64,000 bases of DNA, taken from an uncultured Bacteroidales bacterium (GTDB taxonomy: Bacteria > Bacteroidota > Bacteroidia > Bacteroidales > UBA932). Below, one piece after another: positions 18,761 through 27,302 of the stretch (its first letter is position 1; each line of letters opens with the position of its first letter). Both the position numbers and the translations under genes were made by a program. The notes below the pieces were generated by a model, which was not told where the DNA came from, did not search any database, and saw nothing but the letters and a program-made list of their open reading frames with translations. The DNA lies in contig CALUST010000008.1 in assembly GCA_944323505.1 (NCBI GenBank), positions 1 through 64,000 on the forward strand, given 5' to 3'.

Positions 18761-19645
18761 TTATTTTCCGTATCTCTTCAGGATGTCTCCGTATGCGTCA
18801 ATCCTGCGGTCCCTGAAGAACGGCCATCCTCTCCTCACATACTCAGTCCTGTCCAGGTCAATATCAACTACCCTGACGCCTTCCTCATCTTTGCCGAACT
18901 GGGCCAGAATCTCCCCCTGAGGTCCCGTTGCAAACGAATTTCCCCAGAAATCCAGCCCTATGGTATTGCCGGAAGGGTCATCCTCATGTCCTGTCCTGTT
19001 TACAGTGACCACAGGCAGACCGTTGGCCACGGAATGTCCTTTCTGGACAAGTTTCCACGCGTCACACTGGACCTTCTGCTCCTCCGCCGGGTCTGTCCCG
19101 ACGCCTCCTATCGCTGTCGGATAGATGAGAATCTGCGCACCGTTCAATGCCATGAGCCTGGCAGCCTCGGGATACCACTGGTCCCAGCATACGAGGACTC
19201 CCAACGTCCCGACGGATGTCTCTATCGGCTTGAAACCGATGTCTCCCGGGGTGAAGTAGAACTTCTCGTAGTAGCAAGGGTCGTCAGGTATGTGCATCTT
19301 CCTGTACTTTCCGGCTATCGAACCGTCTTTCTCTATGACTACGGCGGTATTGTGATAGATGCCGGCAGTGCGGCGTTCAAAAAGCGAAAGCACCAGGACT
19401 ATGCCGAGTTCCCGCGCCAATGCGCCGAATGTCTCGGTAGAAGGACCCGGTATAGGCTCCGCAAGGTCACAGAGTGCCGCATTCTCCGTCTGGCAAAAAT
19501 ACACTGAATTGTGCAATTCCTGAAGCACCACCAGTTGCGCGCCTTCAGAAGCGCACTTTCTTATATTGCTCTTGAGTTTTTCGACATTGGCAGCGATATC
19601 GGTCCCGCAAGACTGCTGCACCATTCCTACTTTCAATATATTCAT
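18761..19645 (-). CDS. aguB: N-carbamoylputrescine amidase
   Basis: Nitrilase-superfamily enzyme converting N-carbamoylputrescine to putrescine, CO2 and ammonia. The Glu-Lys-Cys triad is visible in VVLQELHNSVYF, GKYRKMHIPDDP and GVLVCWDQWYPEAAR, and the tail FFRDRRIDAYGDILKRYGK is characteristic of the AguB/CPA group. It lies directly after aguA (agmatine deiminase), which settles the substrate. Start at ATG 19645; ATG 19654 is possible. Confidence 0.94.
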   Translation of the reverse strand: MNILKVGMVQQSCGTDIAANVEKLKSNIRKCASEGAQLVVLQELHNSVYFCQTENAALCDLAEPIPGPSTETFGALARELGIVLVLSLFERRTAGIYHNTAVVIEKDGSIAGKYRKMHIPDDPCYYEKFYFTPGDIGFKPIETSVGTLGVLVCWDQWYPEAARLMALNGAQILIYPTAIGGVGTDPAEEQKVQCDAWKLVQKGHSVANGLPVVTVNRTGHEDDPSGNTIGLDFWGNSFATGPQGEILAQFGKDEEGVRVVDIDLDRTEYVRRGWPFFRDRRIDAYGDILKRYGK

Positions 19646-19670
19646 GTCTGTCATCTGTTATTTGTCCATA

Positions 19671-20717
19671 TCATTCAGTCCTCAGATACCCCTCCGGGAA
19701 CTGCATCGTGACACAATGCAGAGAGCCGTGCCCGGAAAGCAATGCCCTGCAGTCAATCACCCTGACCTCCCTGTCGGGGAACACCTCCTGAAGTCTCTGA
19801 CGTGCGATGTCATCCTTTGGCGAACCAGCCCCCGGAACAAGGACGCCCCCGTTGACTATCAAGAAATTGGCATAGGATGCAGGCAACCTGTAGTCATCGA
19901 GCCACAACGGGTCAGGCAACGGAAGCGGGACAAGCCTGTAAGGGCGTCCGTCCGCAGTCCTGAACGTCATCAGCTGTTTCTCCATGGCATCCAGTTCCGC
20001 GAAATTGTCATCTTCCGGATTGTCGCAGCGGGTATAGGCTATCGTATCCGGAGAGCAGAACCTTGCAAGGATATCCACATGGCTGTCCGTGTCGTCCCCT
20101 ATTATGCCCCCGTGGTCAAGCCAGAGAATCCTGTCAAGCCCGAAAGCCCCCTTGAGTTCGTCTTCAATCTCCTCCCGCGACAGGTACTCGTTCCTGTTGA
20201 CGGAGCACAGGCATGATGACGTGGTCAGCATGGTCCCGCACCCGTCCGTGTCTATGCTGCCTCCCTCCAGGACATAAGGGCGCATATCCACCCCGAGCAC
20301 GTCATCATTGAACACACCCTGGTCGAAAATCCGCCTTGTCAACCGGTTGTCAAGATCCGAGGCGAACTTCAGCCCCCAACCGTTGAACACGAAGTCGTAG
20401 AGGTACTTCTCCCCGTTGTTCCCGAACACCGAGATGCCGCCATGGTCCCTCGCCCATGTATCATTGAGAGGAGCCTCGCAGAAACGGATCCTGTCAGTAT
20501 CAAGAGTCATCCCTGTCCTGGCGCAGACTTCCACGATATCCGTCTTCGCCTCATCGATGTCCCTCGCGACAATCATCAGCGGCTCGAAATCAATTATGTT
20601 ACGCGCTATGTCCACATAGCACTCCAGAACCTTGTCAATCTGATACCACTCGGTATCCCTGTGCGGCCATGTGAGCTGTACGCCGCTCTGACTCTCCCAT
20701 TCTGCAGGTATTCTCAT
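19671..20717 (-). CDS. aguA: Agmatine deiminase
   Basis: Guanidino-modifying enzyme that converts agmatine to N-carbamoylputrescine. At 348 residues it has MRIPAEWESQSGVQLTWPH at the N-terminus, the substrate-binding RDHGGISVF and EGGSIDTDGCGTMLTT elements, DHGGIIGDDTDSHVD with catalytic Asp/His, and the nucleophile Cys in GHGSLHCVTMQ near the C-terminus. With aguB it forms the agmatine-to-putrescine route. A 9-bp hairpin lies in its leader. Confidence 0.96.
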   Translation of the reverse strand: MRIPAEWESQSGVQLTWPHRDTEWYQIDKVLECYVDIARNIIDFEPLMIVARDIDEAKTDIVEVCARTGMTLDTDRIRFCEAPLNDTWARDHGGISVFGNNGEKYLYDFVFNGWGLKFASDLDNRLTRRIFDQGVFNDDVLGVDMRPYVLEGGSIDTDGCGTMLTTSSCLCSVNRNEYLSREEIEDELKGAFGLDRILWLDHGGIIGDDTDSHVDILARFCSPDTIAYTRCDNPEDDNFAELDAMEKQLMTFRTADGRPYRLVPLPLPDPLWLDDYRLPASYANFLIVNGGVLVPGAGSPKDDIARQRLQEVFPDREVRVIDCRALLSGHGSLHCVTMQFPEGYLRTE

Positions 20718-20743
20718 CTTTTCTCAAATTCATCATAAAACGA

Positions 20744-20765
20744 GGCCAACCAGCAATGGTCAGCC
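20744..20765 (-). promoter_or_regulatory. Hairpin in the aguA leader
   Basis: Stem GGCTGACCA / TGGTTGGCC on the minus strand (9 pairs including two G-U) with a 4-base loop, 26 bases upstream of the aguA ATG and downstream of a -7 box. It is followed on the minus strand by TCGTTTTATG, a short T-run. Regulatory function is inferred only. Confidence 0.4.
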
Positions 20766-20819
20766 CCTCCCGAAAAGTTTACGGTCAAAATCATAGTTAA
20801 GCATATCGCGACCGCAGTG

Positions 20820-20827
20820 CAAATATA
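20820..20827 (-). promoter_or_regulatory. -7 box of aguA
   Basis: CAAATATA on the plus strand reads TATATTTG on the minus strand, matching TAnnTTTG, about 100 bases upstream of the aguA start. No clear -33 box at 19-base spacing. Confidence 0.5.
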
Positions 20828-20891
20828 TGCACTTTTGATGCCAATATGAAATTTTATTCGACAAATATCGGTCTGTCCTATGACAGGAGAC

Positions 20892-21284
20892 TTAAATTCC
20901 GGCAATATTACGGATTATCCACCATGCCACTACAACCGCAAACACAGTCCATGCGGCAGTCGCGCTGTTGACCTTGGCATAGAACCCGGGGAACCGGCTT
21001 TTCAATATCAGGGCAGCCAGGAGAACCCCCATGAAAGGCACGGCAAGCACAAGAAGAGCATTATACCTCACCGCATCGGCGACATGAAGATGCAGCAGCG
21101 AATGCAACGCCCGCTGAGTCCCGCATCCCGGACATTCCAGCCCTGTCAGCATCAGAAACGGGCATTTCGGGAAAAAGACGGAGCCGGCCGGATCGAATAT
21201 GAGATAAACGGCAGCGGCAACAACTGCCGCCGCCACGACCGCAACCGTCAGGAGGCCCTTTGAACGGCCGCCTAAGGCAGCCAT
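20892..21284 (-). CDS. DUF2752 membrane protein
   Basis: A 130-residue protein with three predicted membrane helices (about 10-30, 75-95, 105-126) and the DUF2752 signature CPFLMLTGLECPGCGTQRA (Cys41, Cys51, Cys54) followed by HSLLHL. Function unknown. Its start overlaps the end of the upstream CD225-type gene by 13 bases, and the TM2 gene precedes both, so the three form one transcription unit. Confidence 0.88.
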   Translation of the reverse strand: MAALGGRSKGLLTVAVVAAAVVAAAVYLIFDPAGSVFFPKCPFLMLTGLECPGCGTQRALHSLLHLHVADAVRYNALLVLAVPFMGVLLAALILKSRFPGFYAKVNSATAAWTVFAVVVAWWIIRNIAGI

Positions 21285-21682
21285 GTCAGATAAGTGTCAT
21301 ATCCGTCCCACCAGGCTGCCCAGGATATCCCCAAGGCGAGCAGGATGATGTAGGCTATCCATAAGCCTGCTGTCAGGAATATTCCCCAAAGACACCAGTT
21401 CCTTGCCTTGCGGGAGAACATGATGGCATCCTCCTCCTTGCCGGCATTCCAGCACGAATCGACTTTTGAGGCATACACAATGCCGACTATCCCGAACGGA
21501 ACACAGCAGAATATCAGGACGAGGATGGAGAGCACAAGATAACTTGCCGGTCTTGTACGCCCGGATGTACGGGTGTTGTGATATTGCGGCATCTGACCGC
21601 CTGCAGCAGCCAGGTCACATCCGCAATTGGTACAGAACCTGGAATCATCCGGCAGTTCCGCACCGCAGTTCCTGCAAAACAT
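21272..21682 (-). CDS. Zinc-ribbon CD225/dispanin-like membrane protein
   Basis: A 136-residue protein: an N-terminal zinc ribbon (Cys3, Cys6, Cys17, Cys20 in FCRNCGAEL and RFCTNCG), a polar linker, then two membrane helices. The first helix plus loop (VLIFCCVPFGIVGIVYASKVDS ... G..EDA..FSRKARNW) carries the CD225/dispanin pattern known from interferon-induced transmembrane proteins. In bacteria these are of unknown function. It sits between the TM2 gene and the DUF2752 gene. Confidence 0.85.
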   Translation of the reverse strand: MFCRNCGAELPDDSRFCTNCGCDLAAAGGQMPQYHNTRTSGRTRPASYLVLSILVLIFCCVPFGIVGIVYASKVDSCWNAGKEEDAIMFSRKARNWCLWGIFLTAGLWIAYIILLALGISWAAWWDGYDTYLTWLP

Positions 21683-21700
21683 GTCTTTATCTTTTTGTTA

Positions 21701-22117
21701 TCAGAAAAGAGGGAACGTCCTGTCGTTCTCCACATACTTGGCATTGAAGTCCTCGTCGGACATGGTCAGCATCAGGATGCCCTGGATAAACATGACAAGA
21801 GTCCAGATGTAGCAAGAGAAAAGGCTTATGACAATCGTAAGGACACCGGCAGTGGTCTTTCCGAGATAGAAATAATGTATGCCCAGACCTCCAAGAAAAA
21901 TGGCGAGAAGACCGGCCACGACTTTGTCTTTCTTGCCAGTCACATCACAAGGCGCGACGCCCTCCCCGCAATTCGGACAATATCTTGTATTCTCCGGAAT
22001 CCTGGTGCCGCAATGAGAGCAATATATATCCTTCACGACAGGAGCCCCGCAATGAGGGCATACGGAAGCGGCATCAGAGATCTGCTGCCCGCATTCCTTG
22101 CAATTAATAAGAGCCAT
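21701..22117 (-). CDS. Double zinc-ribbon TM2-domain protein
   Basis: A 138-residue protein with two zinc ribbons (Cys6/9/20/23 and Cys33/36/47/50; CKECG, CPHCG, CSHCG, CPNCG) followed by a TM2 domain (about 62-115): KDKVVAGLLAIFLGGLGIHYFYLGK and a second helix. TM2 proteins are small two-helix membrane proteins with unclear function. First gene of the TM2-CD225-DUF2752 group; 18 bases separate it from the next gene. Confidence 0.88.
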   Translation of the reverse strand: MALINCKECGQQISDAASVCPHCGAPVVKDIYCSHCGTRIPENTRYCPNCGEGVAPCDVTGKKDKVVAGLLAIFLGGLGIHYFYLGKTTAGVLTIVISLFSCYIWTLVMFIQGILMLTMSDEDFNAKYVENDRTFPLF

Positions 22118-22174
22118 AGCACATAATTTTACAACAACGGGGCTAATTTACGATTTTTTTGCGCATAAAAATCA

Positions 22175-22182
22175 TATTTTTG
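22175..22182 (+). promoter_or_regulatory. -7 box of the sugar O-acetyltransferase gene
   Basis: TATTTTTG matches TAnnTTTG, 19 bases before the ATG at 22202. The nearest upstream TTTG (22158-22161) has a spacing of only 13 bases, so the -33 part is doubtful. Confidence 0.4.
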
Positions 22183-22201
22183 CACAAATTCACAGACAGA
22201 C

Positions 22202-22756
22202 ATGACAGAAAAGGAAAAAGCCGCGGCAGGAATGCTGTATGATGCCAACAATGATCCGACCCTGCTTGCAGAGATGGCTGCAAGCGGGGAGAAATGCTTT
22301 GCACTCAACTCCCTGCCTCCGTCAAAGGCTGCTGAACGGAAAGCCGCGATACGGGCTCTGCTCGGCAGGACCGGAGATAATTTCGAGATACGCTCCCCGT
22401 TCTACTGCGACTACGGCTATAATATAGAAATCGGGGAGAATTTCTTCATGAATGTCAACTGCGTCATCCTCGACGGGGCGAAGGTGACATTCGGAGACAA
22501 TGTCTTCATCGCTCCTGGATGCGGGTTCTATACCGCCGGGCATCCGCTTGATGCTGCACAGCGCAACCTTGGGCTTGAATATGCCCGCCCCATCAGAATC
22601 GGCAGCAATGTCTGGATCGGAGGGAATGTCATCGTGCTGCCCGGCGTGACCATCGGGGACAACTGCGTCATCGGCGCGGGCAGTGTCGTCACAAAGGACA
22701 TCCCGTCAGGAGTCGTCGCCGCCGGCAACCCGTGCCGTATCATGAAGAAAATCTAA
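22202..22756 (+). CDS. Sugar O-acetyltransferase (Maa/LacA-like)
   Basis: A 184-residue hexapeptide-repeat acetyltransferase. It shows the maltose/galactoside transacetylase layout: N-terminal Mac domain (KEKAAAGMLYDANNDPTL), then PFYCDYGYNIEIGENFFMNVNCVILD, the catalytic His in FYTAGHPLD and the end IGAGSVVTKDIPSGVVAAGNPCR. It transfers an acetyl group from acetyl-CoA to a sugar hydroxyl; the acceptor is unknown. folP follows after 11 bases. Confidence 0.93.
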   Translation: MTEKEKAAAGMLYDANNDPTLLAEMAASGEKCFALNSLPPSKAAERKAAIRALLGRTGDNFEIRSPFYCDYGYNIEIGENFFMNVNCVILDGAKVTFGDNVFIAPGCGFYTAGHPLDAAQRNLGLEYARPIRIGSNVWIGGNVIVLPGVTIGDNCVIGAGSVVTKDIPSGVVAAGNPCRIMKKI

Positions 22757-22767
22757 TCTGATACAGA

Positions 22768-23592
22768 ATGGCTGCAGACAGGAAGATACAGATAATGGGG
22801 ATTGTCAACATCACGGACAATTCATATTTTGCCGCCAGCAGATGCCTCGGCGCTGACGGCAGGCCCGACATACAGGCTGTGACGTGCAGGGTCGGAAAGA
22901 TGCTGGAAGAGGGGGCTGACATCATAGACATCGGGGCCTGCTCCACGAGACCTGGAGCGGAAGCCGTCGGGGAGGATGAGGAATGGAGAAGACTCGCCCC
23001 AGTACTGCGGGCTGTCAGAAAGGCATATCCGGAAGCCGCCATTTCCATTGACACATATTGGAGCAGTGTCGTCAGGAAAGCCCATGAAGAGATAGGAGAC
23101 TTCATCGTGAACGACATTTCCGCAGGAGAGGATGATCCTGAGATGCTGCATACCGTGGGCAGGCTCGGGCTGCAGTATGTGGCCATGCACAAAAGAGGTA
23201 CGCCGTCAACCATGCAGTCCATGTGCGACTATGACGACGTGACCAAGGAGGTGTCGGAATATTTCAGGGATTTCGGGGAAAAGGCCTCGAAGGCAGGCAT
23301 CAGGGACTGGATTCTGGACCCGGGATTCGGATTTGCCAAGACGCCGGAGCAGAACTGGCAGATGCTGAGGGAGCTGGACAGGTTCGCCGGACACGGGCAT
23401 AAGATACTTGTAGGCGTATCCCGGAAAAGCATGATATACAAGACATTCGGCATCACGCCGGAAGAATCCCTGCCACAGACACAGGTTCTGCATTTCGCGG
23501 CACTGGAGAGAGGGGCTGACATCCTGCGCGTGCACGATGTCGCCGAAGCCGCAAGGACGGTCCGGGCATGGAGACTTCTCTCTCTTCAATGA
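22768..23592 (+). CDS. folP: Dihydropteroate synthase
   Basis: Condenses pABA with dihydropterin pyrophosphate in folate synthesis; target of sulfonamides. The 274-residue TIM barrel shows MGIVNITDNSYF (family: GILNVTPDSF), DIGACSTRPGAE, SIDTYWSSVV, VNDISAGEDD, DPGFGFAKTPEQN, VGVSRKSM and a final RVHDVAEAART. The pterin/phosphate-binding loop differs slightly from the usual TPDSFSDGG (here TDNSYFAAS). Confidence 0.96.
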   Translation: MAADRKIQIMGIVNITDNSYFAASRCLGADGRPDIQAVTCRVGKMLEEGADIIDIGACSTRPGAEAVGEDEEWRRLAPVLRAVRKAYPEAAISIDTYWSSVVRKAHEEIGDFIVNDISAGEDDPEMLHTVGRLGLQYVAMHKRGTPSTMQSMCDYDDVTKEVSEYFRDFGEKASKAGIRDWILDPGFGFAKTPEQNWQMLRELDRFAGHGHKILVGVSRKSMIYKTFGITPEESLPQTQVLHFAALERGADILRVHDVAEAARTVRAWRLLSLQ

Positions 23593-23595
23593 AAG

Positions 23596-23627
23596 ATTGG
23601 AATTGACGCAAGTTCTGAATATATTTG
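23596..23627 (+). promoter_or_regulatory. Promoter of purB
   Basis: TATATTTG (23620-23627) matches the -7 box; ATTGG about 20 bases upstream is an imperfect -33. The -7 box ends 21 bases before the purB ATG at 23649, giving a leader of roughly 15 bases. Confidence 0.5.
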
Positions 23628-23648
23628 CAGACTGATAACATAACATAT

Positions 23649-24989
23649 ATGGACAATCATGCACTTTTGGCTGTCTCCCCAATCGATGGAAGATATGCCC
23701 GCCAGACGGAGATTCTTAGGAACTATTTCAGTGAATATGCCCTGATACGCTACAGGGTACGGGTCGAAATCGAATACTTCATCGCCCTGTGCGAGATCCC
23801 GCTGCCGCAACTGGCGGACTTCGACCACGGGAAGTTCGGGGCACTCAGGGACATCTACAGGAATCTGACACCTGAGGACGCAGCCAAAGTGAAGGACATA
23901 GAGCGCATCACCAACCATGATGTCAAGGCCGTGGAATATTTCATCAAAGAGAGATTCAAGGAAATGGACATCATGAAATGGGGGGAATTCGTGCATTTCG
24001 GACTCACCTCCCAGGACATCAACAACACTTCCGTCCCGCTCTCGCTAAAAGAGGCTGTCCACGAGGCATATCTGCCGCTGATGCAGGAAGTCCTGGGCAC
24101 AATCGCCGGCATGGCCGAAGAATGGAAGGACATCCCGATGCTCGCGAAGACACACGGGCAGCCGGCATCCCCCACAAGAGTAGGCAAGGAATTCAAAGTG
24201 TTCCAGGTAAGGATTGAGGAACAGCTGCGCCAGTTGGAGGCACTCTCCTACCCTGCAAAGTTCGGAGGTGCCACAGGCAATATGAATGCCCACAAGGTGG
24301 CCTATCCGGGCATAGACTGGGTCTCGTTCGGGGACAGGTTCGTCGCATCCCTCGGTCTGAGGAGATCGTTCCCGACCACACAGATAGAGCATTACGACAA
24401 CCTTGCCGCCATCTTCGACAACATCCGCAGGATAAATACCATACTCATAGACTTCTGCCGTGATATATGGACATACATATCCATGGAATACTTCAGACAG
24501 AAAGTGAACAAAAACGAAGTCGGCTCGTCCGCAATGCCGCATAAGGTCAACCCTATTGATTTCGAGAACGCGGAAGGCAACCTCGGGATGGCAGATGCGG
24601 TGTTCACACACCTGTCGATGAAACTCCCCGTGTCAAGACTCCAGAGAGACCTCACGGACTCCACAGTGCTCAGAAACATAGGCGTGCCCGTAGCCCATAC
24701 GATGATCGCGCTCAACTCCCTGAAAAAAGGACTCGGCAAGCTCATCCTGAATGAAAAGGCGATAGAGTCCGACCTTGAAAGGAACTGGGCTGTGGTGGCA
24801 GAGGCCCTGCAGACGATACTCAGAAGGGAAAACTACCCCAACCCTTACGAGACATTGAAGGCATTGACACGCACCGGGGCGGCCATCACACACGAGACCA
24901 TAGCGGATTTCATAGAAAGCCTCGACGTCAGCGAAAGTGTGAAAGAAGAAATGCGGGCAATCACACCGATGACTTACACCGGATTCTGA
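23649..24989 (+). CDS. purB: Adenylosuccinate lyase
   Basis: Catalyses fumarate elimination from SAICAR and adenylosuccinate in purine and AMP synthesis. The 446 residues contain HALLAVSPIDGRYARQT at the N-terminus, TNHDVKAVEYF, GLTSQDINNT, KTHGQPASPT and the superfamily signature GSSAMPHKVNPIDFENAEG with the catalytic Ser loop. The ATG at 23649 is preferred; an upstream TTG at 23625 lies inside the -7 box and would not be transcribed. Confidence 0.97.
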   Translation: MDNHALLAVSPIDGRYARQTEILRNYFSEYALIRYRVRVEIEYFIALCEIPLPQLADFDHGKFGALRDIYRNLTPEDAAKVKDIERITNHDVKAVEYFIKERFKEMDIMKWGEFVHFGLTSQDINNTSVPLSLKEAVHEAYLPLMQEVLGTIAGMAEEWKDIPMLAKTHGQPASPTRVGKEFKVFQVRIEEQLRQLEALSYPAKFGGATGNMNAHKVAYPGIDWVSFGDRFVASLGLRRSFPTTQIEHYDNLAAIFDNIRRINTILIDFCRDIWTYISMEYFRQKVNKNEVGSSAMPHKVNPIDFENAEGNLGMADAVFTHLSMKLPVSRLQRDLTDSTVLRNIGVPVAHTMIALNSLKKGLGKLILNEKAIESDLERNWAVVAEALQTILRRENYPNPYETLKALTRTGAAITHETIADFIESLDVSESVKEEMRAITPMTYTGF

Positions 24990-24996
24990 CAGACTG

Positions 24997-25299
24997 TCAT
25001 TCAACAATATAGACATCATCGCCAGGCTCAGCAAAATTGAATTGCTCCCTGGCGAATTTTTCAAGGGTATCCTTGTCGGATGTAAGCATCCTTATCCGCT
25101 CGTTCATCTCCCTGATCTTGTGACGGTAGTCCCTGATCTGCCTTTCCTGACGGGCAATCTCTACTTTCGCGCCTATCCAACGGATGACATTGTTCCCCGG
25201 CCAGAATACCATGATAAGAACAAATACGGCCAGAGTCCCGGCCACAAATTTGGCGAATCCTCCGTGCCTGCCCTTGAATATTTTACCTGCCCTGCCCAA
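24997..25299 (-). CDS. FtsB/DivIC-like septum formation initiator
   Basis: A 100-residue single-pass protein: short basic N-terminus, membrane helix (about 16-36), then a coiled coil (VEIARQERQIRDYRHKIREMN...) and the family tail KFAREQFNFAEPGDDVYIVE. Such proteins form the FtsQLB-type divisome complex. The only usable start in frame is TTG at 25299. It is convergent with purB (7-base gap) and divergent from the nucleotidyltransferase gene. Confidence 0.85.
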   Translation of the reverse strand: MGRAGKIFKGRHGGFAKFVAGTLAVFVLIMVFWPGNNVIRWIGAKVEIARQERQIRDYRHKIREMNERIRMLTSDKDTLEKFAREQFNFAEPGDDVYIVE

Positions 25300-25338
25300 A
25301 TTTTGATTGATTATAATGGATTTTCATGCAAAAATAAT

Positions 25339-25346
25339 TATTTTTG
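25339..25346 (+). promoter_or_regulatory. -7 box of the nucleotidyltransferase gene
   Basis: TATTTTTG, matching TAnnTTTG, 20 bases before the ATG at 25367. -33 box not clear. Confidence 0.45.
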
Positions 25347-25366
25347 GGAGATAAATAAAACCTCTA

Positions 25367-26296
25367 ATGATGAAACCTACACTTTTGGTCTTGGCTGCCG
25401 GCATGGGCAGCCGTTACGGCGGATTGAAACAGATGGACGGTCTCGGTCCGAACGGAGAAACAATCATCGACTATTCAATTTACGATGCGGTACAGGCCGG
25501 CTTCGGCAAGGTTGTCTACATCGTAAGGGAATATTTCAAACCTCAGTTCGAGGAACTTGTACAGAAGAAATACAGTCACGTGAAATGCACGGACGGCACT
25601 CCTCTCAAGTTTGAATTTGCCGTCCAGGAACTTGACAAGATTCCTGCAGGAATGACATACAATCCTGAAAGGCAGAAGCCTTGGGGCACAGCCCATGCAG
25701 TACTCATGGCAAAGGACATTGTCAAGGAGCCGTTTGCCGTCATCAACGGGGACGACTACTACGGCAAGGAGTCATTCGCCATCATCGCAGACTGGCTCAG
25801 GGCTCATGAGCATACAACAGGACATTACTGCATGGTAGGCTTCGAACTCGACCACACACTGTCCGAGTCCGGCGGAGTGTCAAGAGGTATCTGCTCGGCT
25901 GATGCAGGACATTTCCTCACCCATGTCGAGGAACATCACAACATCGCCAAGGCAGAGGACGGCAAAGTCTACGGGGACAACAGCAAGGGAGAGAAGGTAG
26001 AACTCGACGGAAAGGCCCTTGCCTCAATGAACATGTGGGGCTTCACACCTGATTATTTCGAGAAGAGCGAAGCCATCTTCAGGGACTTCATCGAGAAGAA
26101 CCGCAACGAACTCAAGGCTGAATTCTACATCCCGTATGCAATCGACTGCATGATAAAGGACAATTCAGCCAGGACAGAACTCCTCTCGACCCCGTCACAC
26201 TGGTTCGGAGTCACCTTCAAGGAGGACAGGCCGGGAGTGGTAGCCAAGTTCCAGGAATTTGCCGACAAGGGCATCTATCCTTCCCCACTGTACTAG
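25367..26296 (+). CDS. Sugar-nucleotide-type nucleotidyltransferase
   Basis: A 309-residue GT-A-fold nucleotidyltransferase. The NTP-binding loop is LVLAAGMGSRYGGLKQMDGLGPNGE and the metal site is in AVINGDDYYGKE. Related proteins are UTP/dTTP-glucose-1-phosphate transferases, but this group (long YGGLKQ loop, PHWFGVTFKEDRPGV-like end) lacks a firmly assigned substrate. Start ATG 25367 or the adjacent ATG 25370. A terminator hairpin follows the gene. Confidence 0.85.
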   Translation: MMKPTLLVLAAGMGSRYGGLKQMDGLGPNGETIIDYSIYDAVQAGFGKVVYIVREYFKPQFEELVQKKYSHVKCTDGTPLKFEFAVQELDKIPAGMTYNPERQKPWGTAHAVLMAKDIVKEPFAVINGDDYYGKESFAIIADWLRAHEHTTGHYCMVGFELDHTLSESGGVSRGICSADAGHFLTHVEEHHNIAKAEDGKVYGDNSKGEKVELDGKALASMNMWGFTPDYFEKSEAIFRDFIEKNRNELKAEFYIPYAIDCMIKDNSARTELLSTPSHWFGVTFKEDRPGVVAKFQEFADKGIYPSPLY

Positions 26297-26316
26297 AATC
26301 ACAAGAATCACATCAC

Positions 26317-26355
26317 GGGACTGACTGCGGCACACCCCAGCCGGTCCCTTTTTTT
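26317..26355 (+). terminator. Intrinsic terminator after the nucleotidyltransferase gene
   Basis: GGGACTGACTG (26317-26327) pairs with CAGCCGGTCCC (26338-26348), one mismatch and one G-T, followed by seven T (26349-26355). It lies 20 bases past the stop codon and 15 bases before the next gene. Confidence 0.75.
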
Positions 26356-26369
26356 ATCCACGACAGCAG

Positions 26370-27290
26370 ATGGCACCTTTTTTTCAGAAGACAAGAAAGA
26401 AATCATACGACCTCTTTTCAGGCTACCAATATTATCTGCCGGGAATATTGGGCACCATCATACTCATTCTCCTGCTGGCTGCAGGCAGTTTTCTGGGGGC
26501 GGCAGTGACAAGCGTCTTCACTATTTTCTTCGGGGCTGAGTCCGCCACGACCTACGGTATGCTGCTATCATATCCGGTGATGTTCGTTCCTCCTATGGTG
26601 TTCGCCTCATACATGAGCAGAAGAAATGAACTGTTCGACACGGGCTGCGCCCTGGACAGCACAAATTTCGGAAGAATCGGCGGATGGAAGATGGCCTTGA
26701 TGGTCTCTGTGGTGACTTTGGCGGCAGGCTTTCTCATGGACCCTGTCAACGCAGCCATGCCTCCGATGCCCGAGAAACTCAAGGAACTGATGGACAACCT
26801 GGTATCAGACTCCCCAGTGTGGGTGTCACTGCTCTCTGTATCGGTCCTGGCTCCGATATTTGAGGAATGGCTGTGCAGAGGCATGATTCTCAGAGGGCTG
26901 CTGCAGAGGATGCACCCTGTATGGGCAATGGTCATCTCATCCTTCTGCTTTGCCGTCATCCACCTCAACCCGTGGCAGGCCGTCCCTGCGTTCGTCCTCG
27001 GGATGCTCTTCGCCTATGTCTATTACAAGACCGGCTCCCTCAGGCTCACAATGCTTATGCACTGCGTAAACAATACGTTTGCTGTCATTGCAGGACAGTC
27101 AGACAGGCTTAAGGACGTGGATTTCTACTTCCAGATAATGGAGAAGTGGCAGTACATCTCGCTCCTTGCCTGCTGTCTGATACTGATAGTCATCTTCGTG
27201 GACATCGTGTGGAAGAACATTCCGATGAATTCGGCAAGAGGCAATGCCGACCGTGTGGCTGCAGAAGACCTGCTCAGGAAGGAGGACTGA
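26370..27290 (+). CDS. CPBP-family intramembrane glutamic endopeptidase
   Basis: A 306-residue polytopic membrane protein with about eight helices. The CPBP (CAAX protease/bacteriocin-processing) motifs are complete: EEWLCRG (Glu165, Glu166, Arg170), FAVIHLNPWQ (His198) and HCVNN (His231, Asn235). Members cleave prenylated or other membrane-embedded substrates; here the target is unknown. The start is only 15 bases past the upstream terminator's T-run. Confidence 0.9.
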   Translation: MAPFFQKTRKKSYDLFSGYQYYLPGILGTIILILLLAAGSFLGAAVTSVFTIFFGAESATTYGMLLSYPVMFVPPMVFASYMSRRNELFDTGCALDSTNFGRIGGWKMALMVSVVTLAAGFLMDPVNAAMPPMPEKLKELMDNLVSDSPVWVSLLSVSVLAPIFEEWLCRGMILRGLLQRMHPVWAMVISSFCFAVIHLNPWQAVPAFVLGMLFAYVYYKTGSLRLTMLMHCVNNTFAVIAGQSDRLKDVDFYFQIMEKWQYISLLACCLILIVIFVDIVWKNIPMNSARGNADRVAAEDLLRKED

Positions 27291-27302
27291 GTGCCTGAGG
27301 CA

